Source of the DNA: Thalassolituus oleivorans MIL-1
Lineage (GTDB): Bacteria; Pseudomonadota; Gammaproteobacteria; Pseudomonadales; Oceanobacteraceae
Direction of reading: 5' to 3'
Assembly: GCF_000355675.1 (NCBI RefSeq)
Contig: NC_020888.1
Coordinates: 2,959,501 to 3,023,500 of the forward strand
DNA: 64,000 nt
Shown here piece after piece: positions 9,108 through 18,414 of this stretch (positions are counted from its first letter, which is position 1; each line of letters begins with the position of its first letter). The notes beneath the pieces are model-generated. The model did no database searches. It had not been told where the DNA came from and saw only the letters and a list, made by a program, of their open reading frames with translations. The translations under genes were made by a program, and so were the position numbers.

Positions 9108-10560
9108 TCCACAAAAAGCGCAGGGCTGGTTGTATCTATATTTCCCCAGCTTTTATCGTCATAGCTTACTCAGCCTTGCCAGTGAGCCTTTAGCCATATT
9201 GCATGGCCAAGGGCATCACATCATTGATCATAATATCAGTGCTGAAAAAGCCGGAATTACTCTGGATATGCCTTTAGCCAGCGCCTTATATAGCTGCCCC
9301 AATTTAATAACCCATACGCTAGACTCATCGCGGTTACAGCATTTATTACAACAGCGAGCATTATGGGCCTATCAGTTTTCCGCTCAGGTGAGTCCTGACA
9401 CCCAATATGCAGAACAAGGCCATGCTGGCTTATGGCTAGAGGCAGGAAGCATGTTGCGTTTATTTGGCGGGCTAGAAGCTTTTTGGCGGCATATCGACGA
9501 TGCCTGTCGGCAACAAGAATGGCCGGTACAACTGGCCGCAGGATTAACACCGCTGGCAGCACGTTTATTAGCACGAGCCAACAAAGGATTTCCGAGTTTA
9601 GAGCACGCGACAATCAACAGTGCCTTGCAAGCATTACCCTTACTGCAACTGGATTTTAATGCGGCTGATACGCTGGCATTACAGCGTTTAGGCATCAACA
9701 CCTTAGGCGAGTTATTACGCTTACCTTTAGCCGAGTTGGGACGTCGGATAAATCCCAATTTAGTCCATACGCTGCAACAACTTTCGGGCAGTAAAAAACA
9801 TACTCTGATGCAGTTTAAGCCACCATTAAACTTCCATGACAATGCATTATTCATGTACGAAGTAGAGCACCGTAACGGCTTGCTGTTTCCTCTCTCGCGC
9901 TTACTAGAAAGCCTCAGCGGTTTTTTACATCACCGCCAACTGAGTACACGTTGGCTCAAGCTACGTTTGCAGCATGCAGAGCCACCCGATACTTATTGGC
10001 AATTTGAATTAGTTCGCCCAGAGTATCGTCATAGTGAATTACTCAATGTTTGTCGTTATCAATTAGAACGAAAACAATTACGCGCTCCAGTACGTGAATT
10101 GCATTTAAGCGTTACCCGTTTTCTTGATCGTAAAGCAGAGCAAGGCGGCTGCTTACAAGATGCCGACACGCAAGCAACCGTATATCAAGTACGTGATGAT
10201 GCCGCATTACTTAACCGCTTACAGGCGCGTTTAGATGAAGAACAAGTGCAATGCTTAAAAGCAACAGCTGATCCACGCCCAGAGAAAGCGTGGCAAACAT
10301 ACTCATTGCAGCAAGCACAGCATAAAACGACACAGTCAATACAGGCCCGACATGCAAAACGGCCTTTGTGGTTATTACCTAAGCCCCATCCTTGCCCTCC
10401 TCCCGAACATATTCTGCATGGTCCTGAACGCATCGCCAGCGGTTGGTGGGACGACCACGCAATACGCCGCGATTACTATCAGGTATTGTGCCGCCAACAA
10501 CTCATTTGGGTATTCAGAGACGACCATGGTCAATGGTTTGTGCATGGCTATTTTGGCTAA
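9085..10560 (+). CDS. imuB: Y-family polymerase-like protein ImuB
   Basis: A Y-family polymerase homologue that acts as the hub of the mutasome, binding the beta clamp, ImuA and DnaE2. The N-terminal strand reads YLYFPSFYRHSLL where active Y-family enzymes carry D-x-D/E aspartates, so it is catalytically inert as in other ImuB proteins. The helix-hairpin-helix region (LALQRLGINTLGELLRLPLAELGRR) is clear. The start is taken at 9085 (MVMRSRVN), overlapping imuA by 23 bases; 9091 is an alternative. A longer upstream reading frame exists but would extend deep into imuA and is not supported by the family length. Confidence 0.92.
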   Translation: MVMRSRVNPQKAQGWLYLYFPSFYRHSLLSLASEPLAILHGQGHHIIDHNISAEKAGITLDMPLASALYSCPNLITHTLDSSRLQHLLQQRALWAYQFSAQVSPDTQYAEQGHAGLWLEAGSMLRLFGGLEAFWRHIDDACRQQEWPVQLAAGLTPLAARLLARANKGFPSLEHATINSALQALPLLQLDFNAADTLALQRLGINTLGELLRLPLAELGRRINPNLVHTLQQLSGSKKHTLMQFKPPLNFHDNALFMYEVEHRNGLLFPLSRLLESLSGFLHHRQLSTRWLKLRLQHAEPPDTYWQFELVRPEYRHSELLNVCRYQLERKQLRAPVRELHLSVTRFLDRKAEQGGCLQDADTQATVYQVRDDAALLNRLQARLDEEQVQCLKATADPRPEKAWQTYSLQQAQHKTTQSIQARHAKRPLWLLPKPHPCPPPEHILHGPERIASGWWDDHAIRRDYYQVLCRQQLIWVFRDDHGQWFVHGYFG

Positions 10561-10568
10561 CGGATACC

Positions 10569-13500
10569 ATGGAACATTTACTAAAAACATTTCGCTATGC
10601 CGAACTACATTGCCTCAGTAATTTCAGTTTTTTACGCGGTGCATCTCATCCAGAAGAGCTAGTGCAGCGCGCTAACGAGCTAAATTATGAAGCTCTGGCT
10701 ATTACTGACGAATGCTCGGTCGCGGGCGTGGTGTGTGCACATCGCGAAATTAAAGAGCATCAACTGAACATTAAACTGATTGTGGGTAGTGAGTTTAATT
10801 ACCAGCAAGAGTGCTATGTTTTACTGGCTCCTCATCGCCAAGGCTATGCCGAGTTATGCCAATTTATTACCCGCTGTCGTCGTGCTGCAGTCAAAGGTTC
10901 TTATGATTTCAAACCAGAGTGGTTACTCGACTTAAAATACTGCCTATTATTGTGGCGCGGCCCATCGTTAAACGAAAAATCGCTACTCATGCAGCACTTT
11001 AATGGGCGCTTATGGCTACTTGCTGAGCGGCTTTTAGATGAACATGACGATGTGAATTTTGATCATGTTTTACAGCTCGCAGCTGAATACAAACTGCCGG
11101 TTACCTGCGCCAATTACGTCCATATGCACAGTACCGAGCGCCATGCTTTGCAGGATTGCCTAACAGCGATACGTCATAATGCTGCCATTAACGATATTGC
11201 TCAGCATTTATTTTCTAACGCTGAACGACATTTACGCTCACCCAAAAAACTCCAACATTTATATTCCAGTGCCTTATTAAATAGCACACTCGATATCGCT
11301 AATCGCTGTCAATTCTCATTAGATGAAATCGCCTATCAATACCCTGAAGATGGCGTACCTAAGGGACAGAATGCCAGTGATTATTTACGCGATCTGGTCG
11401 AAAAAGGGCAAAAAATACGTTTCCCTAACGGTAGTAAAAAAGCAATCCAAGAGACAATAGAGAAAGAACTAAAGCTTATAAAATACAAAGGCTATGAGCA
11501 TTACTTTATCACTCTATACGATGTCGTTCAGTTTGCTCGTAGCCAAGATATCCTCTGTCAGGGACGTGGTTCGGCGGCAAACTCTATCGTTTGTTATTGC
11601 TTATTTTTAACCGAAGTTAATCCCGAAGAAGTACAACTACTCTTCGAGCGTTTTATCTCGGAAGAGCGTCATGAACCACCGGATATTGATATCGACTTTG
11701 AAAGCCAACGGCGTGAAGAAGTCATCCAATATATTTACCGCACCTACGGGCGCGAACGCGCAGCTTTAACCGCAACAGTTATTCGCTACAAACCGCGCAG
11801 CGCCTTACGCGATGTGGGTAAAAGCTTAGGGCTAAATAAAATTCAATTAGAGCATGTCATGGCACGCTATGCAGGTCGTTATCACTCAAGCTCTTGGCTG
11901 GATGCCGTCTTTCCACTATCTGAGACGAATCCACATCAAGCACGTTTTCGCACCTTGATCGAACAGCTACTAACCTTTCCTCGTCATCTATCCCAACATG
12001 TAGGCGGTTTTGTCATTGCCAATGGTTTATTGGGTGATCTCGTGCCTATTGAAAATGCCAGTATGCCCGACCGTACGGTTATTCAATGGGACAAAGAAGA
12101 TCTCGAAACCCTAGGATTAATGAAAGTCGATATTTTAAGCCTAGGCATGATGACAGCGATTCGCCGTAGTTTGCAGGCATTGAATATCACCATGAGTGAT
12201 ATCCCACGCGAAGATCCAGCCACCTATGCCATGTTACAACGCGCCGATTCAGTCGGGGTTTTTCAAGTAGAGAGCCGCGCACAAATGAATATGCTGCCGC
12301 GGTTAAAACCACGAACCTATTATGACTTAGTGATTCAGGTTTCGATTGTTCGCCCCGGCCCTATTCATGGCGATATGGTGCACCCTTATTTAAAACGACG
12401 TAATGGTGAAGAAGTGCCAGATTACCCCATGGCAGCCTTAAAGCCCATTTTAGAACGCACCTATGGCGTGCCGTTATTTCAAGAACAAGTTATTGCCTTT
12501 GCGATGGTTGCCGCCAATTTTAGCGCTGCAGAAGCCGATCAACTTAGACGTTCCATGGCGAGCTGGCGCAAGAAAGGTCATATGCATATTTTGCAGCAAC
12601 GCTTGCGTACGAATATGTTAAAAAATGGGTTTAGCGAAGAATACATTGCTCGTATTCAACGCCAATTAGAGGGCTTTGGCGAATACGGTTTTCCTGAGTC
12701 TCACGCTGCGAGTTTTGCTTTATTGGTTTACATTACCGCATGGCTGAAGTGTCATCATCCCGCGATTTATTTAGCTGCTTTACTCAATAGCCAGCCGATG
12801 GGATTTTATAGCCCAGCGCAACTTATCGAAGATGCACGACACCATAGCGTCACCATAGAAGCCGTCGACATTAACCACAGCAACTGGGATCACAGCGCCA
12901 ACCATAACGCAGTACGCTTAGGCTTACGTTTAGTGAAAGGATTGCAACGAGCTAGCGCCCTGCGACTGTGCGAACAACGGCCCATCGGCGGTTATAAAAG
13001 TATTCAAGAATGTATGCGTGCAGCGAATCTGAATAAGCACGAATTAGAAGCACTGGCCTCGGCCAATGCCTTTGGTGACCTTGCCGAACATAGATACCAC
13101 GCGCGCTGGCAAGTAGCTGAGCCGCAACAAGGCGATTTACTACGAAATGATTTATCCGAAGATAGTGGTGTTTGGCCGCTATCAGCACCCAATGAAGTCG
13201 CAGATTTATTAGAAGATTATCACAGCATGGGAGTGACATTAGGACGCCACCCAATTGAGATCTTGCGCGAGCAAGGCCACCTCGGCAGTAGCATTACCGC
13301 GCTTGGCTTACGTCAGCTAAATCATGGCGATGAATGTTTTGTGAGTGGTTTAGTCACCTGTCGACAACGCCCAGGAACCGCCGCCGGAGTTACCTTTGTA
13401 ACTCTTGAAGATGAAACCGGCTGCACCAATGTCGTGGTCTGGTTGAGAACCGCACAACAGCAACTACAAACCTTATTAAATGCCCGCATCATGCAGGTGT

Positions 13501-13616
13501 ACGGCCATGTCGAAAAAGACAGCAACAGCGGTGTTACCCATTTAATGGCGTATCGACTGTTAGATTTAAGTTCGGCGTTAAAACAACTAGAAATTAAATC
13601 TCATGATTTTCATTAG
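10569..13616 (+). CDS. dnaE2: Error-prone DNA polymerase DnaE2 (ImuC)
   Basis: A 1015-residue C-family polymerase alpha subunit and the catalytic member of the ImuABC mutasome. The PHP domain begins at once (YAELHCLSNFSFLRGASHPEEL), the catalytic aspartates are kept in PPDIDIDF, and the palm segment (GRGSAANSIVCYCL) and C-terminal OB domain (FVSGLVTCRQRPGTAAGVTFVTLED) are intact. The start at 10569 lies eight bases after imuB; an in-frame extension begins inside imuB and lacks family support. It ends one base before the convergent lipoprotein gene, with no visible terminator. Confidence 0.95.
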   Translation: MEHLLKTFRYAELHCLSNFSFLRGASHPEELVQRANELNYEALAITDECSVAGVVCAHREIKEHQLNIKLIVGSEFNYQQECYVLLAPHRQGYAELCQFITRCRRAAVKGSYDFKPEWLLDLKYCLLLWRGPSLNEKSLLMQHFNGRLWLLAERLLDEHDDVNFDHVLQLAAEYKLPVTCANYVHMHSTERHALQDCLTAIRHNAAINDIAQHLFSNAERHLRSPKKLQHLYSSALLNSTLDIANRCQFSLDEIAYQYPEDGVPKGQNASDYLRDLVEKGQKIRFPNGSKKAIQETIEKELKLIKYKGYEHYFITLYDVVQFARSQDILCQGRGSAANSIVCYCLFLTEVNPEEVQLLFERFISEERHEPPDIDIDFESQRREEVIQYIYRTYGRERAALTATVIRYKPRSALRDVGKSLGLNKIQLEHVMARYAGRYHSSSWLDAVFPLSETNPHQARFRTLIEQLLTFPRHLSQHVGGFVIANGLLGDLVPIENASMPDRTVIQWDKEDLETLGLMKVDILSLGMMTAIRRSLQALNITMSDIPREDPATYAMLQRADSVGVFQVESRAQMNMLPRLKPRTYYDLVIQVSIVRPGPIHGDMVHPYLKRRNGEEVPDYPMAALKPILERTYGVPLFQEQVIAFAMVAANFSAAEADQLRRSMASWRKKGHMHILQQRLRTNMLKNGFSEEYIARIQRQLEGFGEYGFPESHAASFALLVYITAWLKCHHPAIYLAALLNSQPMGFYSPAQLIEDARHHSVTIEAVDINHSNWDHSANHNAVRLGLRLVKGLQRASALRLCEQRPIGGYKSIQECMRAANLNKHELEALASANAFGDLAEHRYHARWQVAEPQQGDLLRNDLSEDSGVWPLSAPNEVADLLEDYHSMGVTLGRHPIEILREQGHLGSSITALGLRQLNHGDECFVSGLVTCRQRPGTAAGVTFVTLEDETGCTNVVVWLRTAQQQLQTLLNARIMQVYGHVEKDSNSGVTHLMAYRLLDLSSALKQLEIKSHDFH

Positions 13617-14294
13617 TTATTGTTCGTTAAATCCTTTTAAGACTTTATATTCAATTTCAGTATTTGTAGCGGATATTATTTCGATTCTCGCGCCCGCATA
13701 TCCAATAATACTACTCTGACTCAAATCGTATTCAACTTCCGTATTAAAAGCAGGTCTGGCAAAATTATCACTAAATTCTCTATAAATTATTTTCAGTCTA
13801 TCACCAATACGTCCACCATAAACTAGCGTCCGACGAAAGCTCTCACTCGTGATAACTGTTTCATTCTTACGATTACCATAAATCGTACCACACACTTGCA
13901 AATCGAATGGGCGCACAATACAAAATTCGCGATTAGATCGTTTATAAAGAACAGTAGCGGAAGCATCAGGGCTAGGAATGATCAAACCTGAATAAATTGT
14001 GTAGCCAGATCCGATATCTTGAACAAAATATTCATATTCCAAATCTCCTCCAACCTTATTAAGCTTACCAGGCTTGATTTTATAACCTACAATTTGACTT
14101 TCTCTAGTAATTTGAAAAACATCTTTAGTCGTCGAAACGCCTTGATCTAAGATAGTCTCACCTAGACCAACTGATTCAATGACATTTAGGCTAGGTATGT
14201 TGAACTTCTGCATCGATGGCTGGTAGTTATATTTAATAGTCGTGGAAGCACAAGCAGTAACTAGAATAGAAAAAACAATCATTGAATATTTCAT
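13617..14294 (-). CDS. Putative lipoprotein of unknown function
   Basis: A predicted lipoprotein of 225 residues with the lipobox LVTAC right after a short hydrophobic signal (MKYSMIVFSILVTAC). The start at 14294 is preferred over the frame's first ATG because AAGGAT lies just upstream and the signal then starts correctly. I recognise no domain. The gene is noticeably AT-richer than its neighbours and lies between the SOS cassette and ampG, meeting dnaE2 tail to tail with no gap, so it may be a later insertion. Function unknown. Confidence 0.7.
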   Translation of the reverse strand: MKYSMIVFSILVTACASTTIKYNYQPSMQKFNIPSLNVIESVGLGETILDQGVSTTKDVFQITRESQIVGYKIKPGKLNKVGGDLEYEYFVQDIGSGYTIYSGLIIPSPDASATVLYKRSNREFCIVRPFDLQVCGTIYGNRKNETVITSESFRRTLVYGGRIGDRLKIIYREFSDNFARPAFNTEVEYDLSQSSIIGYAGARIEIISATNTEIEYKVLKGFNEQ

Positions 14295-14382
14295 AGATTC
14301 ATCCTTGATAAAAACCAAAATTTAAGTATTGATGCAAACGTAGTCTAATATACCCAACGTGTTTATCTCCAATCTTCATACT

Positions 14383-15789
14383 TTATGAACCAGTCTGCGC
14401 ATCATGCCGCCTCAGCACCATAACCAAGAGAATCGCAGGAATACCCAACATGGCCGCAACGACGAAGAAGTCCGCGTAGCTACTGCTGTCTACTACCCAG
14501 CCTGAAAATCCGCTAATAAATTTCCCCGGCAAGGTCATTAACGAGCTAAACAAGGCATACTGAGTCGCGGTATAGCTCTTATTCGTCAGGCTCGATAAAT
14601 AAGCAATAAAAGCGGTGCTGGCGATGCCACCACTGAGGTTGTCGGCACTTATCACAAAGCCCAGCCAAAACAATGAAGGGGTTGCTGTTAGAAACTGTGC
14701 CTCAATTCCTTGGGCATTAGTCATAGATGAGAAACCAACGGTCGCCAGCAAAGCAAATAAAAGGTTGGTGGCAGACACCAAAATAGCCCCGAGCAGTAAT
14801 GGCTTAAATATGCCCCATTTCACCACCAGCGCCCCGCACAATAGCGAGCCAAAGATGGTCATGAAGAAACCGAAGAATTTTGCCACCCAAGCGATATCTG
14901 TTTTGCTGTAGCCTAAGTCCAAATAAAACGGATTGGCCATTACGCCCATGCTGATATCACTTAAACGGAATACTGCGATAAAGATCAATATCAGTAAGGC
15001 GAACGTGCCATTACGCTGAAAAAATTCCAGCATAGGGCATATAACCGCCCCTAATAAATGCCGCTCCCAAGCCGGACGCTGGGCTAGATTCATCGGCCGA
15101 CCCATTACTTGATCAACCATTTGCGCATCCATCAAGCGCTGCTCATCAGCACTGCGATGCGCCGGTTCATCGGCCCAAAATAAGGCGACAATACCAAGCG
15201 TCATACAAGCGGCCATAACAACATACGCGCTGTGCCAATCAACGACATCGGCAATATAAAATGCGCCCGCACCCGATACCAAGAGCGCTAGCCGATAGCC
15301 AAGAATATAGCCCGCAGACATAGCGCCCTGAACTTCATCGGGTGCGGATTCAATACGAAATGCGTCTAACGAAACATCTTGGGTCGATGATGAAAAGGCG
15401 ATTAATAAAGCGGCGGCGGCGACCCAAAAGAGGCTATCTTGCGGATTCATTTGGCTAAGCCATAGCAGTCCGCCGATAATGCCGAGTTGACCACTGAAAA
15501 TCCAACTACGCCGCTGTCCCAATAAGGGATACAAGAGCGGAATACGTAAGCGATCGACAACGGGCGCCCAGAAAATTTTGATGGAATAGGTCATACCGAC
15601 CCAAGCAAAAAAACCGATCGCCGTACGTTCTACTCCGGCGTCACGCAACCAAGCAGTTAGGGTTGAAAACACCAACAAGTAAGGCAATCCAGCAGAGAAA
15701 CCCAGCAAGGTAATGACCATGACTGGCTTCTGCCGATAAATGGCTAACGCGTCGCGCCACCATTGTAGTGACGCGTGCAGGGAGGACAT
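14383..15789 (-). CDS. ampG: AmpG-family muropeptide permease (MFS)
   Basis: A 468-residue twelve-helix major-facilitator protein of the AmpG type, which imports GlcNAc-anhydroMurNAc peptides from the periplasm for cell-wall recycling and beta-lactamase signalling. The family signature MVITLLGFSAGLPYLLVFSTLTAWLRD-like start (about residues 19-47) and SSTQDVSLDAFRIE are visible. The ATG at 15789 shares one base with the yajQ stop (TGATG), so the genes are translationally coupled; a TTG one codon earlier is also in frame. Slt70 elsewhere in this window would generate the kind of muropeptide AmpG carries. Confidence 0.9.
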   Translation of the reverse strand: MSSLHASLQWWRDALAIYRQKPVMVITLLGFSAGLPYLLVFSTLTAWLRDAGVERTAIGFFAWVGMTYSIKIFWAPVVDRLRIPLLYPLLGQRRSWIFSGQLGIIGGLLWLSQMNPQDSLFWVAAAALLIAFSSSTQDVSLDAFRIESAPDEVQGAMSAGYILGYRLALLVSGAGAFYIADVVDWHSAYVVMAACMTLGIVALFWADEPAHRSADEQRLMDAQMVDQVMGRPMNLAQRPAWERHLLGAVICPMLEFFQRNGTFALLILIFIAVFRLSDISMGVMANPFYLDLGYSKTDIAWVAKFFGFFMTIFGSLLCGALVVKWGIFKPLLLGAILVSATNLLFALLATVGFSSMTNAQGIEAQFLTATPSLFWLGFVISADNLSGGIASTAFIAYLSSLTNKSYTATQYALFSSLMTLPGKFISGFSGWVVDSSSYADFFVVAAMLGIPAILLVMVLRRHDAQTGS

Positions 15790-16274
15790 CAATCTTTGAA
15801 GTTCTTGAATGCCAACGGCATGCTGATGCTTTCGTCAGTGCGGAACATGGCCATCACAGCTTGCAAATCATCACGAGCCTTGCCTTGGATGCGCACAGTT
15901 TCACCCTGTACCGAGGCCTGCACTTTGATCTTGCTGTCTTTAACCATTTTTACCATTTTACGGGCTAAATCACTGTCGATCCCCTGGCGCATAGTGGCCA
16001 TTACCTTCACTTGCTTGCCTGAGCCTTTGAGGTCGCTGTATTCAAGACAGCTCACCTTGATGCCACGCTTAATCATATTGCCAGACAAAATAGGCTTCAT
16101 CTGATCAATCTGAAATTCGTGATCGGCAATCATAGTGACGATCAAATCTTTCAATTCAAAACTTGCATCGACACCGCGAAAATCAAAGCGCGTGCTTAAC
16201 TCACGATTCGCTTGATCAACGGCGTTTTGGGCTTCGTGCTTATCTACTTCAGAAACAACGTCAAACGATGGCAT
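15789..16274 (-). CDS. yajQ: YajQ-family cyclic-di-GMP-binding protein
   Basis: A 161-residue YajQ protein, a cytosolic two-domain ferredoxin-like fold reported to bind cyclic-di-GMP and nucleic acid. The family start MPSFDVVSEVDKHEAQNAVDQANRE is exact, and length is as usual. The start at 16274 has AGGAG shortly upstream (TGAGGAGAATTG on the coding strand); the longer reading frame upstream has no family support. It is the first gene of a two-gene unit with ampG and is divergent from the transposase-like gene. Confidence 0.95.
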   Translation of the reverse strand: MPSFDVVSEVDKHEAQNAVDQANRELSTRFDFRGVDASFELKDLIVTMIADHEFQIDQMKPILSGNMIKRGIKVSCLEYSDLKGSGKQVKVMATMRQGIDSDLARKMVKMVKDSKIKVQASVQGETVRIQGKARDDLQAVMAMFRTDESISMPLAFKNFKD

Positions 16275-16372
16275 AACAATTCTCCTCAAATGCCGCATTG
16301 TAACCCTTGCAACAAGAAAAAATCCAAAAACCAACACTGGCAAGGCGAATAACTTGAACTACCTTTATAGCT

Positions 16373-17416
16373 ATGGAAACAAAAATGATGTTGCACGGCG
16401 CCGGCGTTTACTATTTCGCCCTCTCTGGTGCACGAAGCCAAGGTATCTTTCAGTCGGTTTTTGAATACGACTACGGCATCCGCTTATTAGCGGAGCTGCG
16501 CGGCTGCCGCTTGCTTGCCTATGTACTCGATGAAAACTCCATTCGCTGTGTCATGCGTTGCGACCGCGACTGGACCGAAGTATTAGAAGACATACAGGTC
16601 GCGTTCAATCAGCTGCATGAGCGTTGCTGGCAACAAACCAAGCCGGTATTGTCTGAGCAAGGCATAGTGTTACTGGTTGATGAGCAGGCTTACCTCACCG
16701 ATCTGATTATTCAAATGCATCGCTTACCACAAACGCAACGACTGGTAGCAGACGCCTGTGTGTATCCATGGAGCAGCGATCATCATTACCGCGACCTCAA
16801 CCCACCTAAGTGGATTGATACCCAGTCGATGCTGAATTTGCTGTGCCAAACCCGTCACAACACGGCAACCCGCTATCAAGCCGTAATGGAACAGCCGCAC
16901 GTAGTTGAGTTAGACCTTGAGCACGGTTGTCATCCGTTGTATCAGGCACTCGCACGCGATCACTTCATTAATCAGCATCAAGCTCGCAATGCGGTCACAG
17001 GGGTGAGTCGCACGCCAGAAGAGTTACAACGTCTGTTAAACGATGCCTGTGATCTTATTGCTGGGCGCTTTAGTTTAACCCGCGACGAGCTGTTAGATCG
17101 AACACTGCGCCGCCAGTATGCTCGACTCATGCCGTTAGTCGTTTGGCTACTCAGTGAGCGTGGCTTAACCCACGAAACCATAGCCAATTTAATCAAGGAA
17201 GATGAAGAAGTTTTGCCCCTTTGGATTCGCAGTGTACCGGCGGATCATCCCGATACTTTACTCGTCAAACTCAAGGCCCTATGGTCGCCGGATTTGGCTA
17301 GCCTGCAATTAGCATCCTCAAATGGAAAAGCTAAGCCCGTAAAATCTGCGGTAAAACCGGCGGCCATCAAAGCCTCTACCGACAACGATGATAGCGCGCC
17401 CCTCGCTAACGTTTAA
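16373..17416 (+). CDS. Degenerate REP-associated (IS200-like) transposase homologue with DnaA-like C-terminal helix-turn-helix
   Basis: A 347-residue protein with the layout of REP-associated tyrosine transposases. The IS200/Y1 fold is recognisable from GAGVYYFALSGARSQGIF, the strand LLAYVLDENSIRCVMRC, DEQAYLTDLI and YPWSSDHHY. Where active members have the His-hydrophobic-His metal site (NHxHLL), this protein reads NSIRCVM, so both histidines are gone; the helix normally carrying the catalytic tyrosine reads LIIQMHRLPQTQRLV. A Bac_DnaA_C-like helix-turn-helix follows (about residues 246-282, RRQYARLMPLVVWLLSERGLTHETIANLI). It is probably a domesticated DNA-binding protein rather than a transposase. 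No terminal repeats flank it. Confidence 0.75.
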   Translation: METKMMLHGAGVYYFALSGARSQGIFQSVFEYDYGIRLLAELRGCRLLAYVLDENSIRCVMRCDRDWTEVLEDIQVAFNQLHERCWQQTKPVLSEQGIVLLVDEQAYLTDLIIQMHRLPQTQRLVADACVYPWSSDHHYRDLNPPKWIDTQSMLNLLCQTRHNTATRYQAVMEQPHVVELDLEHGCHPLYQALARDHFINQHQARNAVTGVSRTPEELQRLLNDACDLIAGRFSLTRDELLDRTLRRQYARLMPLVVWLLSERGLTHETIANLIKEDEEVLPLWIRSVPADHPDTLLVKLKALWSPDLASLQLASSNGKAKPVKSAVKPAAIKASTDNDDSAPLANV

Positions 17417-17480
17417 TTTCCGCACCAACCTATACCCGCACCACATGACGGCACGCCTCGGACGTGCCTATAATCCGGCT

Positions 17481-18389
17481 ATGACATTATCAATCGGCAT
17501 TCTCGGACTCGGTGCTCTCGGCACCCTTATGGCATGGCACTGGCGTGACCATGACTGCATGGTCATTAGTAAAGACGGTAAGCCCGTGTTTCGTCAGCTT
17601 GTGACTGCCAATAACACCGACCAGCTGCAACTTGCACATTGGCAAAATGAAAACTTAGACTGGCTGGTAATCACCACCAAGGCCGCCGATACGCTGAGCG
17701 CAATCACTCCACTGGCAGACCACCTGCATCGAATTAAGCGCCTTGTGTTACTGCAAAATGGCATGGGCCAACAAGCAGCAGTCGCCGACTGGCTAAGCAC
17801 ACAAAATAACCCGCCCGAGTTATGGCTTGCTAGCTCCACAGAAGGGGCATATCGCCAAAATCGCAGTGATGTCGTCTATGCAGGTCAAGGTCAGACTTTT
17901 ATTGGACGTTATCAAGAGGGGCTTGTTCAGAACAGACTTAGTCACGACAGTCAGGAGTGCAACAACTGCGATTCCTATCTGCCTATGCGCACAGTATACG
18001 CACCCGACATGCTGGATAGACTACGACATAAATTAGCCATTAATGCCGTCATCAATCCACTGACAGCCTTATATCGCTGTCGTAATGGTGAACTTGTCAC
18101 AAATCCGGACTACCGTCGTCACTTACAATTGTTAGCGGCGGAAATCGCTGGCTTATATACTTTTTTAAATTGGTCTTTGCCTTGGAATTTACTCACCCAA
18201 GCTGAACAAGTGGCAACTGCTACAGCCGCTAATCAATCATCGACACTGCAAGATGTACTGCAACAGCGACCAACCGAACTGCCTTATATTAACGGCTATT
18301 TATTGGCTCAAGCAGAACAACATGAGTATGCTCTACCGCATTGTGCAGAGCTTATGACACAACTAAGCAACGAATTAATATGCGAATGA
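17481..18389 (+). CDS. panE: 2-dehydropantoate 2-reductase
   Basis: A 302-residue ketopantoate reductase that reduces 2-dehydropantoate to pantoate with NADPH for coenzyme A synthesis. The dinucleotide motif GLGALG is at residues 8-13. The C-terminal catalytic domain carries the expected lysine in RLRHKLAINAVINPLTAL. The ATG at 17481 is preferred because it begins directly with the first Rossmann strand (MTLSIGILGLG); earlier in-frame starts overlap the previous gene. Members of the ApbA/PanE family can also act on other 2-keto acids, so the exact substrate is likely rather than certain. Confidence 0.88.
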   Translation: MTLSIGILGLGALGTLMAWHWRDHDCMVISKDGKPVFRQLVTANNTDQLQLAHWQNENLDWLVITTKAADTLSAITPLADHLHRIKRLVLLQNGMGQQAAVADWLSTQNNPPELWLASSTEGAYRQNRSDVVYAGQGQTFIGRYQEGLVQNRLSHDSQECNNCDSYLPMRTVYAPDMLDRLRHKLAINAVINPLTALYRCRNGELVTNPDYRRHLQLLAAEIAGLYTFLNWSLPWNLLTQAEQVATATAANQSSTLQDVLQQRPTELPYINGYLLAQAEQHEYALPHCAELMTQLSNELICE

Positions 18390-18414
18390 TTTTCGTCAGC
18401 GGAATACCATCCTC

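Noticed and set aside
13617-14294. Genomic island or phage remnant
   Set aside because: The lipoprotein gene is AT-rich, but a single gene without integrase, repeats or a tRNA target is not enough to call an island.
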